64,000 nt of DNA from Ephemerocybe angulata (taxonomy: Eukaryota; Basidiomycota; Agaricomycetes; Agaricales; Psathyrellaceae). The number at the start of each line of letters is the position of its first letter. Position 1 is the first letter of the stretch. The stretch is from assembly GCA_013368325.1 (NCBI GenBank), contig JAACJK010000109.1, positions 1,817,190-1,881,189 of the forward strand. Direction: 5' to 3'. Positions 34,776 through 45,273 of this stretch are shown piece after piece. Position numbers and translations under genes: made by a program. The notes beneath the pieces are model-generated. The model ran no database searches. It was not told the origin of the DNA and worked only from the letters and a program-made list of their open reading frames with translations.

Positions 34776-36904
34776 CTATGGTCGGGGTGCCATGGGGTGT
34801 CGAAGGTGGAACTCCGCAACAGCTTCAGCTGCGTTCCCAAGGTTGGCGAGGGGTTCCCAAGAGTTCTCGCTGTCGTTGTAGCCCTTCCAGCTGATGAGGT
34901 ATTCGACCCAGCGCTTTCGTCCACGCTTGACCTCCCTACTGTCCAGCACGTCCTGAACTTCAAACTCTGTCCCGTCCTCGAGTTCAACAGGCTCTGGTGG
35001 GGGAGGTAGGATGCCGTTGGTGTCGTTCCCTTTCCAGGGGCTAAGCTTGTCGACGTGGAAGACAGGATGGAGGCGGGATAGAGACTGAGGGAGTGCGAGA
35101 CGGTAGTCAAGGTCGCCGATCTTCTCAATGACCTTGTAGGGGCCGAGCTGGAAGTCCCCAAGCTTTCGAGTGGGCACCTTGATGTTGATGTTTTTGGCGC
35201 TGAGCCAGACGTAGTCGTCCACGGCGAAGGTGTGTGCTGTCCGTTTCCCAGCTTCAAAGGTCATCTTCTGGCGGGCTTTCTCCATTCGTAAGGCTGCTTC
35301 AACATCCTTTCGGGTGTCTAGGAGGTCCTGAATGCGCTCATCGACACCGCGGACGCCAGTGGTAGTGCCGATGGGAATGTTGAAGTGAGGGGAGTAGCCG
35401 TAGATGACCTCGAAGGGGGAGCGATTGTGAGCAGAGTGAATGCGTGAGTTGATGACGAACTCAGCCATGGGGAGGTGTTGGTCCCAATCGTCTTGTCGTC
35501 GACTGACGTAGAAGCGAAGGTGCTTCTCGACCTCCTGGTTTGCACGCTCGGTCTGGCCATTGGCCTGAGGGTGGTATGCTGTTGTGAGGTTGGATCCAAT
35601 CCCGAGACGTTGGAGGAGGGTGCGCATGACGTTGGAGGCGAACTGGGGCCCTCGGTCGCTGATGAAACGAAGGGGCAAACCATGGAGGCGGAAGATCTCT
35701 CGGTAGTAGATGTCGACGACTCCTTCAGTCGAGATGGTGGAGGAACAGGGGAGTGCGTGGATCTGCTTGGTGAAGAAGTCGGTGAAGACGATGACTGCGT
35801 CGAAACCGTGGGCAGGTGGTAGCTGTGTGATGAGGTCAACTCCAACAGCCTCCCAAGGGCCTTCAGGGACGTCCATGGGCTGGGTGAGGGCACGAGGGTG
35901 CTGGGCATGCTTGCGTCGAGCACAGAGATCGCAGCCTTCGACGTACTTCTTCACAAAAGCGCGCATCGTGGGCCACCAGTACAACCGCTCGACCCGTTCG
36001 AGGGTTGCATGGTTCCCGGGATGGCCTGAAGTGGGGTCATCGTGGCACTGCTTCACCACCTCTCGTCGGAGCTCATCGTCTGCTGGGACGTATACCTTGC
36101 CTCTGAACCGTACTAACCCGTTCTCCTCTGTCCACTCTGTCAAACCGTTGACGAGTTTCTGGGGTCCAAACTTGCGCAGTTTCTCCAGCCCTCCCAAGAC
36201 CACAGATTCGCGTGCACTCGCACGACGAATTCGGTCTTCTAGGGGGTTGGTGAACTGGGAAGCGGCTGCGAGTTTGGCGAAGTGTTCAGGGCGGAGGACA
36301 GTGCGCTGGGTGTTGTCATCAGAGTCTGAGACGTGATGGTGGGGCATGCGCGAGAGGGGGTCAGCTTGGGTGTTAGCGGCACCTGGGCGGTGTTCAAGAC
36401 GGAAGTCGAAGCGAGAGAGGTACAGCGCCCATCTCGCCTGTCGTCGTGCCAGATCTTGGGCAGTGCGCCAGTACTTCAGGTTAGCATGATCGGTTACGAT
36501 CCCGAAGGTGTCAGGGAGACCTTCCAGGAACGGGCGCCAATCTTTGAGGGCTTCGATGATGGCTAGCATCTCCCGGTCATAGATCTCGTAGTTCCGCTGA
36601 GCTGGGTCCATAGACGCTGATCGGAAGGCGACAGGATGCCAGGCGCCATCAGCGGCTTGCTGAAGAAGGGCACCTCCGGTGGCAAAGCCAGAGGCGTCGA
36701 CTTCGATGCGAGTAGGGCGGTCAGGATCCCAGAGGGCGAGGACAGGGGCCGAGATGAAGGCGTCACGGAGGGTTTCGAAAGCTTGCTGACGCTCGTCAGT
36801 CCATTCGAACAGGGTGTTCTTCTTGGTGAGGTCATGGAGGGGGCGGGCGACCTTGGAGAAGTCCTTGATGAAGCGGTGATGCGCCTTCAGCGCGTCTACC
36901 CACT
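34776..36904 (-). CDS. Gypsy pol C-terminal part: RNase H, integrase, chromodomain
   Basis: The open frame runs without interruption from the truncation point, beginning inside the RT C-terminus (RFIKDFSKVARPLHDLT), to the stop at 34776. Domains in order: RNase H-like (VDASGFATGGALLQQ, NYEIYDREMLAIIEAL, VTDHANLKYW); integrase zinc finger of H2C2 type (HPGNHATLERV...CDLCARRK); integrase core with the DDE pattern (VGVDLITQLPP, FISDRGPQFAS, and the Glu in GQTERANQEVE); and a C-terminal chromodomain (EFEVQDVLDSREV, VEYLISWKGYNDSENSWEPL). A chromodomain marks the chromovirus clade, whose integrases often target heterochromatin. It cannot be autonomous without RT and gag. Confidence 0.93.
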
Positions 36905-38386
36905 AAAAATCGCGATTTACCTTAATAAATACGCGATTCCCACTGCATATCATCTATCAAAAGACCTGCACCAATGTAAAGGGGAACAAGAGTCAGAGCC
37001 GAGCCCAGAGCTGCTGACTTAGCCTCTCTGACCTACGCGCGGGACTACGAGAAGTGACGAGTAGCCTCAAGCAGGTAAGACCTACCTTCGCGAGACACTT
37101 GCTACTTTAAGGAGACACGCGCGGGACAACTATGGGATCGACTTGGCAAGTAACGGACATAGGCAGAGTAGTGCATATCAATGGGAAGCCCCCTACCCAT
37201 CCCTTCGTATCTCGCGAGAACACTCTCGCCACACCCAGAGTCGAGAGATCACCGTGACATCAGTAGTCGAGAGGGATTGCACCCGAGCCCCTGATAAGCG
37301 CCGGAGTATAGCTCCCGCGCGACTTGATCTTCACGAGAGGTGGCACGTCGAGAGGTCGATCACACCTCGAGATGTTCGCAATCAAACCACGTCTCGGGAA
37401 AGTTCTGGGATCGCCATCGGCTGAGGGGAGAACTCGGTACAGGCACCCGCGTGTAACACAGGGGAAGCGGAACCGGCACAACTTAAGCGCCCCACGATTC
37501 CCTTGCCCGGGTATCGGATGGATCATCCGCGGCTCCACTCTATCAGAGGGAAACCACAATCAGAGATAAGAATAGGTCGGCCCACACGAGACGAGTGGCG
37601 CGGCGTGTACGAAGAAGTCGGTTGGTGGCAACGGCACAGTCTTGGGTATTTACCCGGGCGCTAATTGGCCTTGAGCTCAACCTCGAGAGGTCTTCCCTCC
37701 TATCTCTATGTTTCATTTGGACCGTTTTGGAATGTATCGCGATCGCATGTGTTTCTCATCTGTTTGTCTTGGAGCTTGTTTGTAAATATTCGGCATGTAC
37801 TTAAGCCTCGCAAGTAGTTTAGAGAAAATCAGTTACCCCCCAGTTTTCATCTTTCAAGTCTCTAAGTCAAAGTCCAAGTCTAGCCGTCGCGCTATCTGTC
37901 TGTCTGTCTGTCTGGTCGTCGTGCCAATTGTCTTTAAGTTTTCTGTTCCTTTCGCGAAGCTTTCGAGCCTAGTAAAAGCCCTCTCGTGGTAGCGACCTCG
38001 TCCTCCCGAGACCCCACCCTCTCATCGAGAACCTATATCACCCCGAAGCGCGGTCGAGTCTAGAACTCCCCTTCAAACTTGCTAGTTGCGAGTACCTTAG
38101 AGTCGACCTAGTCCTCTAGTCCAATACATTACTTTGCCCGCTCTACCTCGAGCGAGTTGCCCCTCAGCTACCCTAGTGTGGTTGTGTGTGTGTTGTGTGT
38201 TGTGTTTGTTGTTTTGGTTAGAGGCGTGTTTGGCTCTTAGCCCCGTAGCCGCACATCATCTGGAGCCCACCGCGAGGGGGAGTCAGAATCGATCAAAGCT
38301 TCATTTGTGGTCAAGCTCTCGAGCGAGATCCGTTTGTCCGTTTCAGATAGTAAACGAGTTCTATCAACATAGCGTCGAGAAGACCT
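36905..38386 (+). other. 5' region of the second gypsy element (leader, possibly LTR)
   Basis: This 1.5 kb precedes gag of the plus-strand element and has no coding signal. TGGTAGCGACC at about 37988 could be a primer-binding site because tRNA-primed elements start with TGG, but the preceding bases do not end in CA. No LTR boundary could be confirmed because the 3' LTR is absent. Confidence 0.35.
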
Positions 38387-40468
38387 GTGCTTGATAAAGG
38401 AAAAGGAGTAGAGCGACCCAGGAAGAACCCAGTTCTCCCTAGTCAACCCGTTGGAACCCAACCTTCCGTTCGCGCGCGAACGAGAACAGCTGTTGCCGAA
38501 GCAGGAACAGAACTAGTTGCCTTTGATAACTATCCCAGACCAGGGACAAGTTTCCAAGCACCTACGAACGCGAAAGCGAGAAGCAGCAGAGTCGTACCAC
38601 CGGCTGTACCTCCTACCAGAACCCGCCAAGTCGCCCCGTTCACGAGAGGAAAACCTCGAACTACCGCACTCGCGCTAGCTTCGAAATCCAATCGCGTAGA
38701 ACCCGCGCGCAATCCGAGACCAGAGAGTAGAGAAAGTTCGCAATCCACGAACTCCAGTCGCAGACGCCGTAGAAACCGCAGACATTCGAGTAGCAGTCAA
38801 TTATCAACGACCCCTACCATGGCTGGCGAACAAGCGCGAATCCGAGCCCTCGATCCTGATGCCACTGGCGAAGGATTCCCTGGGCTCCCTATGTCGAATA
38901 AAAACTTCCCGAATAGTTATTCCGCGAATCGTCCTAAGTACGATTCTACGAAACCAGAGGAGTTCCTAGAGTATGTGAGACAAGTAGAGGATGTGATCAG
39001 CGCATGCGAAATCATCCCGGATCGCTTGAAGAAGAAGGCATTGGTTCACTTCCGAGATGTGTCGGAACAGAGTCTCTGGACAACGCTACCTGAATATAAA
39101 ACGGGTACCTACGCGGAGTTCAAAGAGAAACTGTTCTTGTACCATCCTACAGCAGCACTGCAGAACCGTGGCAGTTTAGCCAGGATCCAGTTGTTGTGTG
39201 CGAGGCACCAAGGGATAGGTCTAGACGCGAGTCATACCTTATTGCAGTTCGCGCTGAAGTTCAGGGCCGAGGCAGCGAAACTCGAGAAGCATCTCATGAG
39301 CAACAATGAATTGGTTAACCTTTTCTTGGGCGCGTTAGATGAGCCTTTCCGTACGAAAGCATGGGAGGTACTCTCGAAGGAAGCCGAAACGGATGACACC
39401 CTGGAAGTCGTTGCAGGAGAGAAGATCATTCCGTTTGACCGATGGATCTCGTGTGCTGAAAAGTTGGCGGTTCAGAGGGAACGCTTCGGAGAAAGGTTCG
39501 GAGGAAAGAAGGGAGGTATCTTGGCTAAACCCTCGGTTGTCTCTGCTCCCCCGAGCACTCCAGCGGTGACTCCCGCGGCCCCATCTAAGTTGTACGAGCC
39601 CGGTTGGAACGACGAGCCCACTGTGAAAGTCGAGTACGAGGACCTCGAACACCGAGTTCTGCAAGGAGTGAGTTCTTTGCTAGACCAGAAATTGAGTGCC
39701 ATCGATAAAAAGATGATCTCTCGGGATGCCTACATGGAGACTCAACTCGAGGAGTTGCGCGCTGGTCAAGGACGCGCTGACAAGTTCATGCGTCAGCCCA
39801 ACAACTTCGCGGTGGCAACCCAGCAGAACAATCCAGGCTCGAGAGGGGGCTTTGGATTCGGAAACAATACGAGAGGACCACCTCCTAGCGCGGGGTCGAT
39901 TTGCTACTACTGTAATGGACAGGGTCACTTCGCGAACGACTGTCAAGCCAAGCAGAAACATGTCAGCGAAGGCAAGATTGTATCGGGACCGGATGGGACC
40001 TTCGACAAGCATGGTAATCGCCTGCGCAATATGCCCGGCACCTCCTTGAAAGAGGTAGTAGACAAACTGCCCATGCCCACGGCTAGCCAGAACGTCCAGC
40101 ACTACTATGATGACAGTGCGGACTATGTGCGCGATCAGTTCCATCAAGCGCCGTACCAGGAATCAGAAATGATTACTCGGGACGAAATGAACATTCTGCG
40201 AGACGAGATTTATCATCTGAGTTCCTTAAGGGAACAAGGATCGTCCGCGCGAGCCAAGAACATGCAGCCACAGGCCCAGTTCGTACAGAAACCAGTGGTC
40301 GAGCCTTGGAAGGAGCTCCAGCAGGAGCAGAAGCGGAGCAATCAATTGATGTCCCAATTAGTCGCGGCACTTACCCCGATGGTCGGGAGGAATCAATTCC
40401 CTTTGCAGACGCGGTCTGGAGCGAACCAAGGCGGCGAGGATGATGAGGGTTTTCTCAGCGACCAGTGA
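38387..40468 (+). CDS. Gag polyprotein of the second gypsy element
   Basis: The open frame of 693 codons is open from 38387, where only a GTG is available. The first in-frame ATG is 38819 (MAGEQARIRALDPD), giving 549 residues. The Arg/Ser-rich stretch before it may be non-coding or use an upstream start. Gag core similarity is in FPNSYSANRPKYDSTKPEEF and following helices. A CX2CX4HX4C zinc knuckle (CYYCNGQGHFANDC) starts at 39902, residue 362 from ATG. The frame ends at TGA 40466, four codons after a G_GGT_TTT slippery heptamer. Gag forms the virus-like particle and packages the element RNA. Confidence 0.85.
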   Translation: MLDKGKGVERPRKNPVLPSQPVGTQPSVRARTRTAVAEAGTELVAFDNYPRPGTSFQAPTNAKARSSRVVPPAVPPTRTRQVAPFTRGKPRTTALALASKSNRVEPARNPRPESRESSQSTNSSRRRRRNRRHSSSSQLSTTPTMAGEQARIRALDPDATGEGFPGLPMSNKNFPNSYSANRPKYDSTKPEEFLEYVRQVEDVISACEIIPDRLKKKALVHFRDVSEQSLWTTLPEYKTGTYAEFKEKLFLYHPTAALQNRGSLARIQLLCARHQGIGLDASHTLLQFALKFRAEAAKLEKHLMSNNELVNLFLGALDEPFRTKAWEVLSKEAETDDTLEVVAGEKIIPFDRWISCAEKLAVQRERFGERFGGKKGGILAKPSVVSAPPSTPAVTPAAPSKLYEPGWNDEPTVKVEYEDLEHRVLQGVSSLLDQKLSAIDKKMISRDAYMETQLEELRAGQGRADKFMRQPNNFAVATQQNNPGSRGGFGFGNNTRGPPPSAGSICYYCNGQGHFANDCQAKQKHVSEGKIVSGPDGTFDKHGNRLRNMPGTSLKEVVDKLPMPTASQNVQHYYDDSADYVRDQFHQAPYQESEMITRDEMNILRDEIYHLSSLREQGSSARAKNMQPQAQFVQKPVVEPWKELQQEQKRSNQLMSQLVAALTPMVGRNQFPLQTRSGANQGGEDDEGFLSDQ

Positions 40469-40503
40469 AGGACACTGCCGTCGCGAAAAGAACCGTTGGT
40501 CGC
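40447..40503 (+). promoter_or_regulatory. Predicted -1 ribosomal frameshift site, gag to pro
   Basis: The heptamer GGGTTTT at 40447-40453 lies in the gag frame as G_GGT_TTT, the X_XXY_YYZ form. A seven-base stem (GCGACCA 40458-40464 with TGGTCGC 40497-40503) begins four bases downstream. The gag stop is at 40466-40468. Slipping back one base continues into the protease frame at 40453. Confidence 0.7.
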
Positions 40504-41832
40504 GACAAGGCAAGCCCGGAGGTGCGTAACAACAAACCCAGCAGAAAAGCCACGGTAGAGGATGAGGAAGACGATGAGGATGAGGAGCCAATAAAGAGAG
40601 GGCCGCCGTCAGGAGTAAAGAAGGTCTTTAATCCGCGAGCACCTCGAGGAGTGCGGTTCGAAACGGTAGAAGTTGGGGGGACGAGTCAAGCGGCGCCTAA
40701 GTTGAAAGACCGGCCCTTTGTACTAGTACCACCACTCAAAACGACTCCGTTGAAAACACCAACCCGCGAGGATGTACAGCAAGGGAGAGAAGGTCGTTCC
40801 GATCCCAAAACAGCGTTGCCTCGCTTGGAGAAGAAGGGACCCGCGTATCAGCACAAGGCGCCTATTGAGGAAGCCGAGTCGCTGAGCCGCATCATGGAGG
40901 AGTTACTGAGTACGAGGTTCACTACGAGTCTTAAGGATTTGGCAAGCATTTCGGCACCTGCCCGCGAGTACTTGAAAAAGATGATAACCAAGAAGAAGAT
41001 TGCGATTGATAATAAGGAAAAAGCCTCAGATCTCGAGTACCAAATCATCGCTCTCATTGACTTGATGTCTACTGAGTACAAAGCTCGCGCGGTACAAATG
41101 TGCAACATCTTAGAGGCAGAAGAGGAGTTGGGCGAAATGGAGATCCCCGATCCTGAAAGAGAAGAAGAGGAAGAACCCGGGACTGTAAGAGTTGAACAAG
41201 TCTTCATGCAGTTGGAAGAGCTGCCTCCCGCGCAAGTCTTTCTGGCACAAGGGATTCCGTCGGTACCCGACGGAGCCTTCGTAGTTAGTGACCCCGTGGA
41301 GCAGTATCTAAATTCATTGGAAGATGGGGAAGAGCCGCGGCCAATTCTGGTAGCGCGCGAATCCGTGTCTCTGAGAACTGTCTACCCGAGTATCAATAAA
41401 TCGGGTAAGGTAGAAGTCCTCTTGGATACGGGCTCCCAGATCTGTTCCATGGATGCAGATGTGGCGAGACGCCTGGGAATCTCTTTCGATCCAGATATCG
41501 TCATTCACCTCCAATCCGCCAACCGAACGACAGAAAAGACTCTAGGTCTGGCTAGAAACATCGAGTTCGACTTCGATGGAGTAACGGCATATATCCAGCT
41601 TCACATCATTCGCCGTCCAGCGTATGATGTTCTTCTCGGGAGACCTTTCGACGTCGCTATGTCCAGCGAGGTCAAGAACAACACCCGCGGCGAGCAGCAG
41701 ATCACACTCTGCGATCCCAACACGGGCAAGAGGATTACCATTGCCACCAGCCCTCGAGGCAAACCACCCCCACACGTTAGAAAAGAGATGCTTGACGCTC
41801 AAGAAGTAAATTTTCGAGCCTCGAGGATCTGA
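40453..41832 (+). CDS. Protease-region polyprotein, reached by -1 frameshift
   Basis: Open in frame -1 relative to gag. It has no ATG at its start, consistent with translation as a Gag-Pro fusion. About 459 codons: a basic and acidic linker (VEDEEDDEDEEPIKRG), a helical region, then a retroviral-type aspartic protease with the active-site motif LLDTGSQ near 41420 and a second strand motif DVLLGRPFDV. The protease would process the polyproteins. The frame ends in TGA 41830, five codons after a second slippery heptamer. Confidence 0.8.
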   Translation, partial: SQRPVKDTAVAKRTVGRDKASPEVRNNKPSRKATVEDEEDDEDEEPIKRGPPSGVKKVFNPRAPRGVRFETVEVGGTSQAAPKLKDRPFVLVPPLKTTPLKTPTREDVQQGREGRSDPKTALPRLEKKGPAYQHKAPIEEAESLSRIMEELLSTRFTTSLKDLASISAPAREYLKKMITKKKIAIDNKEKASDLEYQIIALIDLMSTEYKARAVQMCNILEAEEELGEMEIPDPEREEEEEPGTVRVEQVFMQLEELPPAQVFLAQGIPSVPDGAFVVSDPVEQYLNSLEDGEEPRPILVARESVSLRTVYPSINKSGKVEVLLDTGSQICSMDADVARRLGISFDPDIVIHLQSANRTTEKTLGLARNIEFDFDGVTAYIQLHIIRRPAYDVLLGRPFDVAMSSEVKNNTRGEQQITLCDPNTGKRITIATSPRGKPPPHVRKEMLDAQEVNFRASRI

Positions 41833-41846
41833 TCAACGGTGATCAG
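41808..41846 (+). promoter_or_regulatory. Predicted second -1 frameshift site, pro to pol
   Basis: AAATTTT at 41808-41814 lies in the protease frame as A_AAT_TTT. A perfect seven-base hairpin (CTGATCA 41829-41835, loop ACGG, TGATCAG 41840-41846) follows 14 bases downstream. The protease stop 41830-41832 lies in the stem. The -1 frame continues from 41814 into RT without an ATG. Confidence 0.65.
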
Positions 41847-43319
41847 GGGGAAGTGGGTCTAATCCTCGAGAGAGATGACAGGACTGGCAAAATTAGCCTA
41901 ACCCAAGTCGTGAGACCCACAGAGAGCGTATTCAGTCAAGAAGAGTTACAGAGAGCGTATCTACAGTCGTACTTCGAGGGAACTCCAGAAGGCGACGAAG
42001 ATGACAGAAAAGGACGAGAGGTATTTCAAAACTACCTCTCGACCATAGAAAACCCAGATAGTGAAAAGAGAGTACAGTTAGTCATGGAGACGCAACCAGC
42101 GATGACCTCCCAAGATCAGAAAGCGAAAGCCAAAGTCAAGGGAGTCTCGAAGGGCACGAAATACAAGAAGGTGGCTGATAAAGTCAAACCGGTTATGGGG
42201 CACTTAGACGAGAGGTTTCGCATCATTAGGGACATTAAAGGTGACCCGCTCGCGAACCTCCCTGAGCTACCAACTAGACCTTCGGAGTTCAAACCCACTG
42301 GGCGCTACACACAAGAGAGGAAGGAGGACATGGACAAGCTGCATAAAGGGGACTTCTTGTGGGACGAAGAAAGGAAACTACTACATAACTTCGTCTCGAT
42401 ACATGAAGAAGGCTTCGCTTGGGACGATTCAGAAAGGGGGAGCTTTAAACCAGAGTTCTTCCCGCCTGTCGAGATACCCACGACCCCTCACACCCCTTGG
42501 GCGCTTAGAAACATTCCTATTCCCCCAGGCTTGTATGATCGCGTGTGTGCCATGATCAAGAGCAAAATAGATGCCGGCGTGTACGAGCCTTCGAACTCAT
42601 CGTACAGGTCGAGGTGGTTTTGCGTGTTGAAGAAAGATGGGGAGAGTCTGAGGATTGTACACAGCTTAGAACCGCTGAACGCAGTTACAATCGCTCACTC
42701 GGGAGTGCCCCCAGCAACGGAAGAGTTAGCGAGTAAGTTCGCAGGAAGGTCGTGTGGAGGCTGTCTGGATTTATATGTGGGATACGACGAGAGGTTATTA
42801 TCACCCTCCTCGCGAGATCTCACCACATTCCAAACACCCTTCGGCGCGATGAGACTGGTAACCCTACCCATGGGATGGACCAATTCCGTGCCCATCTTCC
42901 ACGACGATGTCACCCATATCTTACAAGAAGAAATACCAGAAGTCACTTGGCCGTTTTTGGATGATGTGCCCGTAGGCGGACCTCGTACTAGATACGAGAA
43001 AGCCGACGGTACGTACGAGACTATACCCGAGAACCCTGGTATCCGAAGATTTGTATGGGAACATTTCCAGAATCTCAACCGCGTAGTGGAGAGAATGAAG
43101 TACAGTGGCGGCACATTCTCAGGAAAGAAGTCCGTACTGTGCGCAGACGAGTTTGTGGTGGTTGGCCATTTATGTACCTATGAAGGTCGAAAACCACTGC
43201 CAGAGAGAGTAGGTGTCATCGAGAGGTGGGGACCTTGTCAGTCTCATCGGGGGTTTAGTGCTCAAATGAGCCAATCTTATAAACCAATACACTCTGCTAT
43301 AATCACAGATCACATATGA
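41814..43319 (+). CDS. Reverse transcriptase part of pol, 3'-truncated
   Basis: Open in frame -1 relative to the protease ORF. The N-terminal third is linker. The RT palm and fingers follow: YRSRWFCVLKKDGESLRIVH, VGYDERLLSPSSRDLTTFQT, LVTLPMGWTNSVPIFHDDV. The catalytic box reads FLDDVPV (about 42955-42975), with F in place of the usual Y of YxDD, as in many gypsy elements, and both aspartates present. The thumb reaches SVLCADEFVVVGHLCTYEGR. After about 43238 the translation no longer resembles pol, so the last 27 codons come from foreign flanking sequence. The piece is probably inactive because RNase H and integrase are absent. Confidence 0.85.
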   Translation, partial: SSLEDLINGDQGEVGLILERDDRTGKISLTQVVRPTESVFSQEELQRAYLQSYFEGTPEGDEDDRKGREVFQNYLSTIENPDSEKRVQLVMETQPAMTSQDQKAKAKVKGVSKGTKYKKVADKVKPVMGHLDERFRIIRDIKGDPLANLPELPTRPSEFKPTGRYTQERKEDMDKLHKGDFLWDEERKLLHNFVSIHEEGFAWDDSERGSFKPEFFPPVEIPTTPHTPWALRNIPIPPGLYDRVCAMIKSKIDAGVYEPSNSSYRSRWFCVLKKDGESLRIVHSLEPLNAVTIAHSGVPPATEELASKFAGRSCGGCLDLYVGYDERLLSPSSRDLTTFQTPFGAMRLVTLPMGWTNSVPIFHDDVTHILQEEIPEVTWPFLDDVPVGGPRTRYEKADGTYETIPENPGIRRFVWEHFQNLNRVVERMKYSGGTFSGKKSVLCADEFVVVGHLCTYEGRKPLPERVGVIERWGPCQSHRGFSAQMSQSYKPIHSAIITDHI

Positions 43320-45273
43320 AAAGCCTGTAAGTCTTCTAGGGTCCTTGACATACTTATAGAAAGGTGGGTAAGCATGGTGGAAAGTCCCACCGGTCTCAGG
43401 AGTACTGAGTATGATATTATAAAGGATAGGCGACCTCAGAGTGGGAGAGTTGACCTCCACTACTTGCGCTATCCTCGGGATGACTGCGATATCTCCCTAT
43501 CGCCCCATATCATGGTTCACATCGAGGCGGAGCTTGCCATGTTCGACAGCCTCGGCTAGATGAGGATGGTTTGTCTCTCGCTGAACCATGGTATATTGAT
43601 GGTATACATGGACAAACCCCGCTGTTCATATATAGGTGGGTATGCATGGGGAATGAGTGCATTGACACCCGCCTTGTTGAAGGTGACATTGTGACCATCA
43701 AAATTGGAAAGATGGCTTATGCTGCTTTCGCTGCCATAATGGCGATGGTGATAGCTCCATACTCAGGTATGTCAAGCACCTCAGTGAGGCGAATCATGTC
43801 TTGATGGTCCGCATCGGCGCTTACTTTGCCAATGATGGCCACCCTCAGGTATGTGACAATGGTATCTCTCTCGTTGAACTATGACTCGCATGGCAAATCA
43901 TGCCCCGATGGTCCGCATTGGCGCTTACTTTGGCAATGATGGCCACCCTCAGGTATGTGACAACGGTATCTCTGTCGTTGAACTATGACTCGCATGGCGA
44001 ATCATGCCCTGATGGTCCGCATCGGCGCTTACTTTGCCAATGATGGCCACCCTCAGGTATGTGACAACGGTATCTCTCTCATTGAACTATGACTCGCCTG
44101 GCAAATCATGCCCTGATATGAAGAGCACCTCCGTATCTTTTGCCTCCTTGACCTGGCCATGTATAGCAGGGTAGGGGTGATGGAAAGCAACATCAGCGTC
44201 AGTCTTGCGGAGAATGGTGAAATGAAGGATTAGTGGCCTCGTGATGAGCTAGGTGAGTTCTTTCGCTGCAACCGTGCTGACAATTATATTTCCTTGACCC
44301 AGCGGGCAATCATTATTGGAATTGTCAACGGCTGTCTGAATTGGAAATCCGACGACGGGGTGACAACCCGTGAAACTGAGGCGGTTCTGGACCACTGGCG
44401 TACTTGGGGTTACACATGCTGCAGAGCTGAGAAAGTGTTGAAGAATGATGTTGTGATATACCGCTTCACTAGAATATGTGCGGTGACTATGGACACCCAA
44501 CTTTCAACAGATTATCATATCCTTCCAAAACTTTAAGGTTCGTCATAATGGAGGAGAGGGGGTCGGCTGCAAAGCTAAGGCAGCTTGTGGACAGGATGAG
44601 AGGCACAATGATGAAGGAGGGTATCACAAAAGCCGGCCAGAGAGCGTCGATCAATTAATGGACCTCAGCATGCCTGAGACACCGGGAGGGAGAGTTGACA
44701 TGTATTCGTAAAGGTTATGCCACGCTCCAGGACGGAGGTCAATATATCATACCAAGATTCATTCAGCGGGGGCAAATAAGCAATCGCAAGAAAGGAGGAA
44801 CTTGAAACCCAATATCTGTATTCCACACGGCGTCTTGCCACGTCTGAATAGGACGTGGACATAGTCAGCCATCGACCTGGCCAGCAAGCTCATATATGTA
44901 ACTTGTCTCCATGTTCCAAATAATGACGAGGAGGGCCAGGCAAACATGTATCCGGCAGGCGCTTAGTTACCGGCGCCTGTCTCAAAAATGAGTCAAAGAT
45001 TGACGGAAAGAGAGCAATCATTGATCTACTAGTACGTCAGGTCATAAACGTGTAAAATGGGTTTCTACTATAATAAGACCCCTAAAGATGAATTTCCGCA
45101 AGCCCCAGACAAACTCCTAATCAGGGCCGGTGGCAACAATTTAGTCGTCGTTTTGCAAGTGATGGTGAGCTGCGGAGAGACGCACCATCGACAGAATCAG
45201 AGATCTGGGGCGTAGCTAGTAGTGAGAAGATGCGCCTGAGATCCCTTGTAAGTTTACAGGCACCCGTTGCAAA
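43320..45273. other. Unassigned DNA with a 104-bp tandem array
   Basis: Frames are short and lack motifs. The tandem array occupies 43803-44114. Sequence around 44290-44660 has modest open frames without a recognised family. Confidence 0.45.
43803..44114. repeat. Three tandem copies of a 104-bp unit
   Basis: Units start GATGGTCCGCAT at 43803, 43907 and 44011 and are nearly identical. 104 is not a multiple of three, so the array does not encode a repeated peptide. Each unit contains CAGGTATGTGAC, which could act as a splice donor. Confidence 0.9.

Larger units (their letters stand above)
34233..36904 (-). mobile_element. Ty3/gypsy chromodomain retroelement, 5'-truncated
   Basis: Contains the 3' part of pol, a polypurine tract and one probable LTR. 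Gag, protease and nearly all of the reverse transcriptase are missing; the break is at about 36904. The remaining pol frame has no stop, so the truncation is probably recent. Confidence 0.85.
36905..43238 (+). mobile_element. Ty3/gypsy element with gag, pro and pol in three frames, 3'-truncated
   Basis: Plus-strand element with gag, protease and RT but no RNase H, integrase or 3' LTR. Recognisable pol ends at about 43238 after VIERWGP, where a connection to RNase H should follow. Codon and sequence style differ from the minus-strand element, so these are two different lineages lying side by side. The 5' boundary is approximate. Confidence 0.8.

Noticed and set aside
34760..35923. Additional open frames overlapping the gypsy integrase
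   Set aside because: Alternative frames of the pol coding region without domains.
37986..38010. Confirmed primer-binding site and 5' LTR end for the plus-strand element
   Set aside because: TGGTAGCGACC is suggestive, but the preceding bases lack a CA terminus and no second LTR exists for comparison.
43803..44114. CRISPR-like array
   Set aside because: The whole 104-bp unit is repeated with no variable spacers, in a eukaryotic context.
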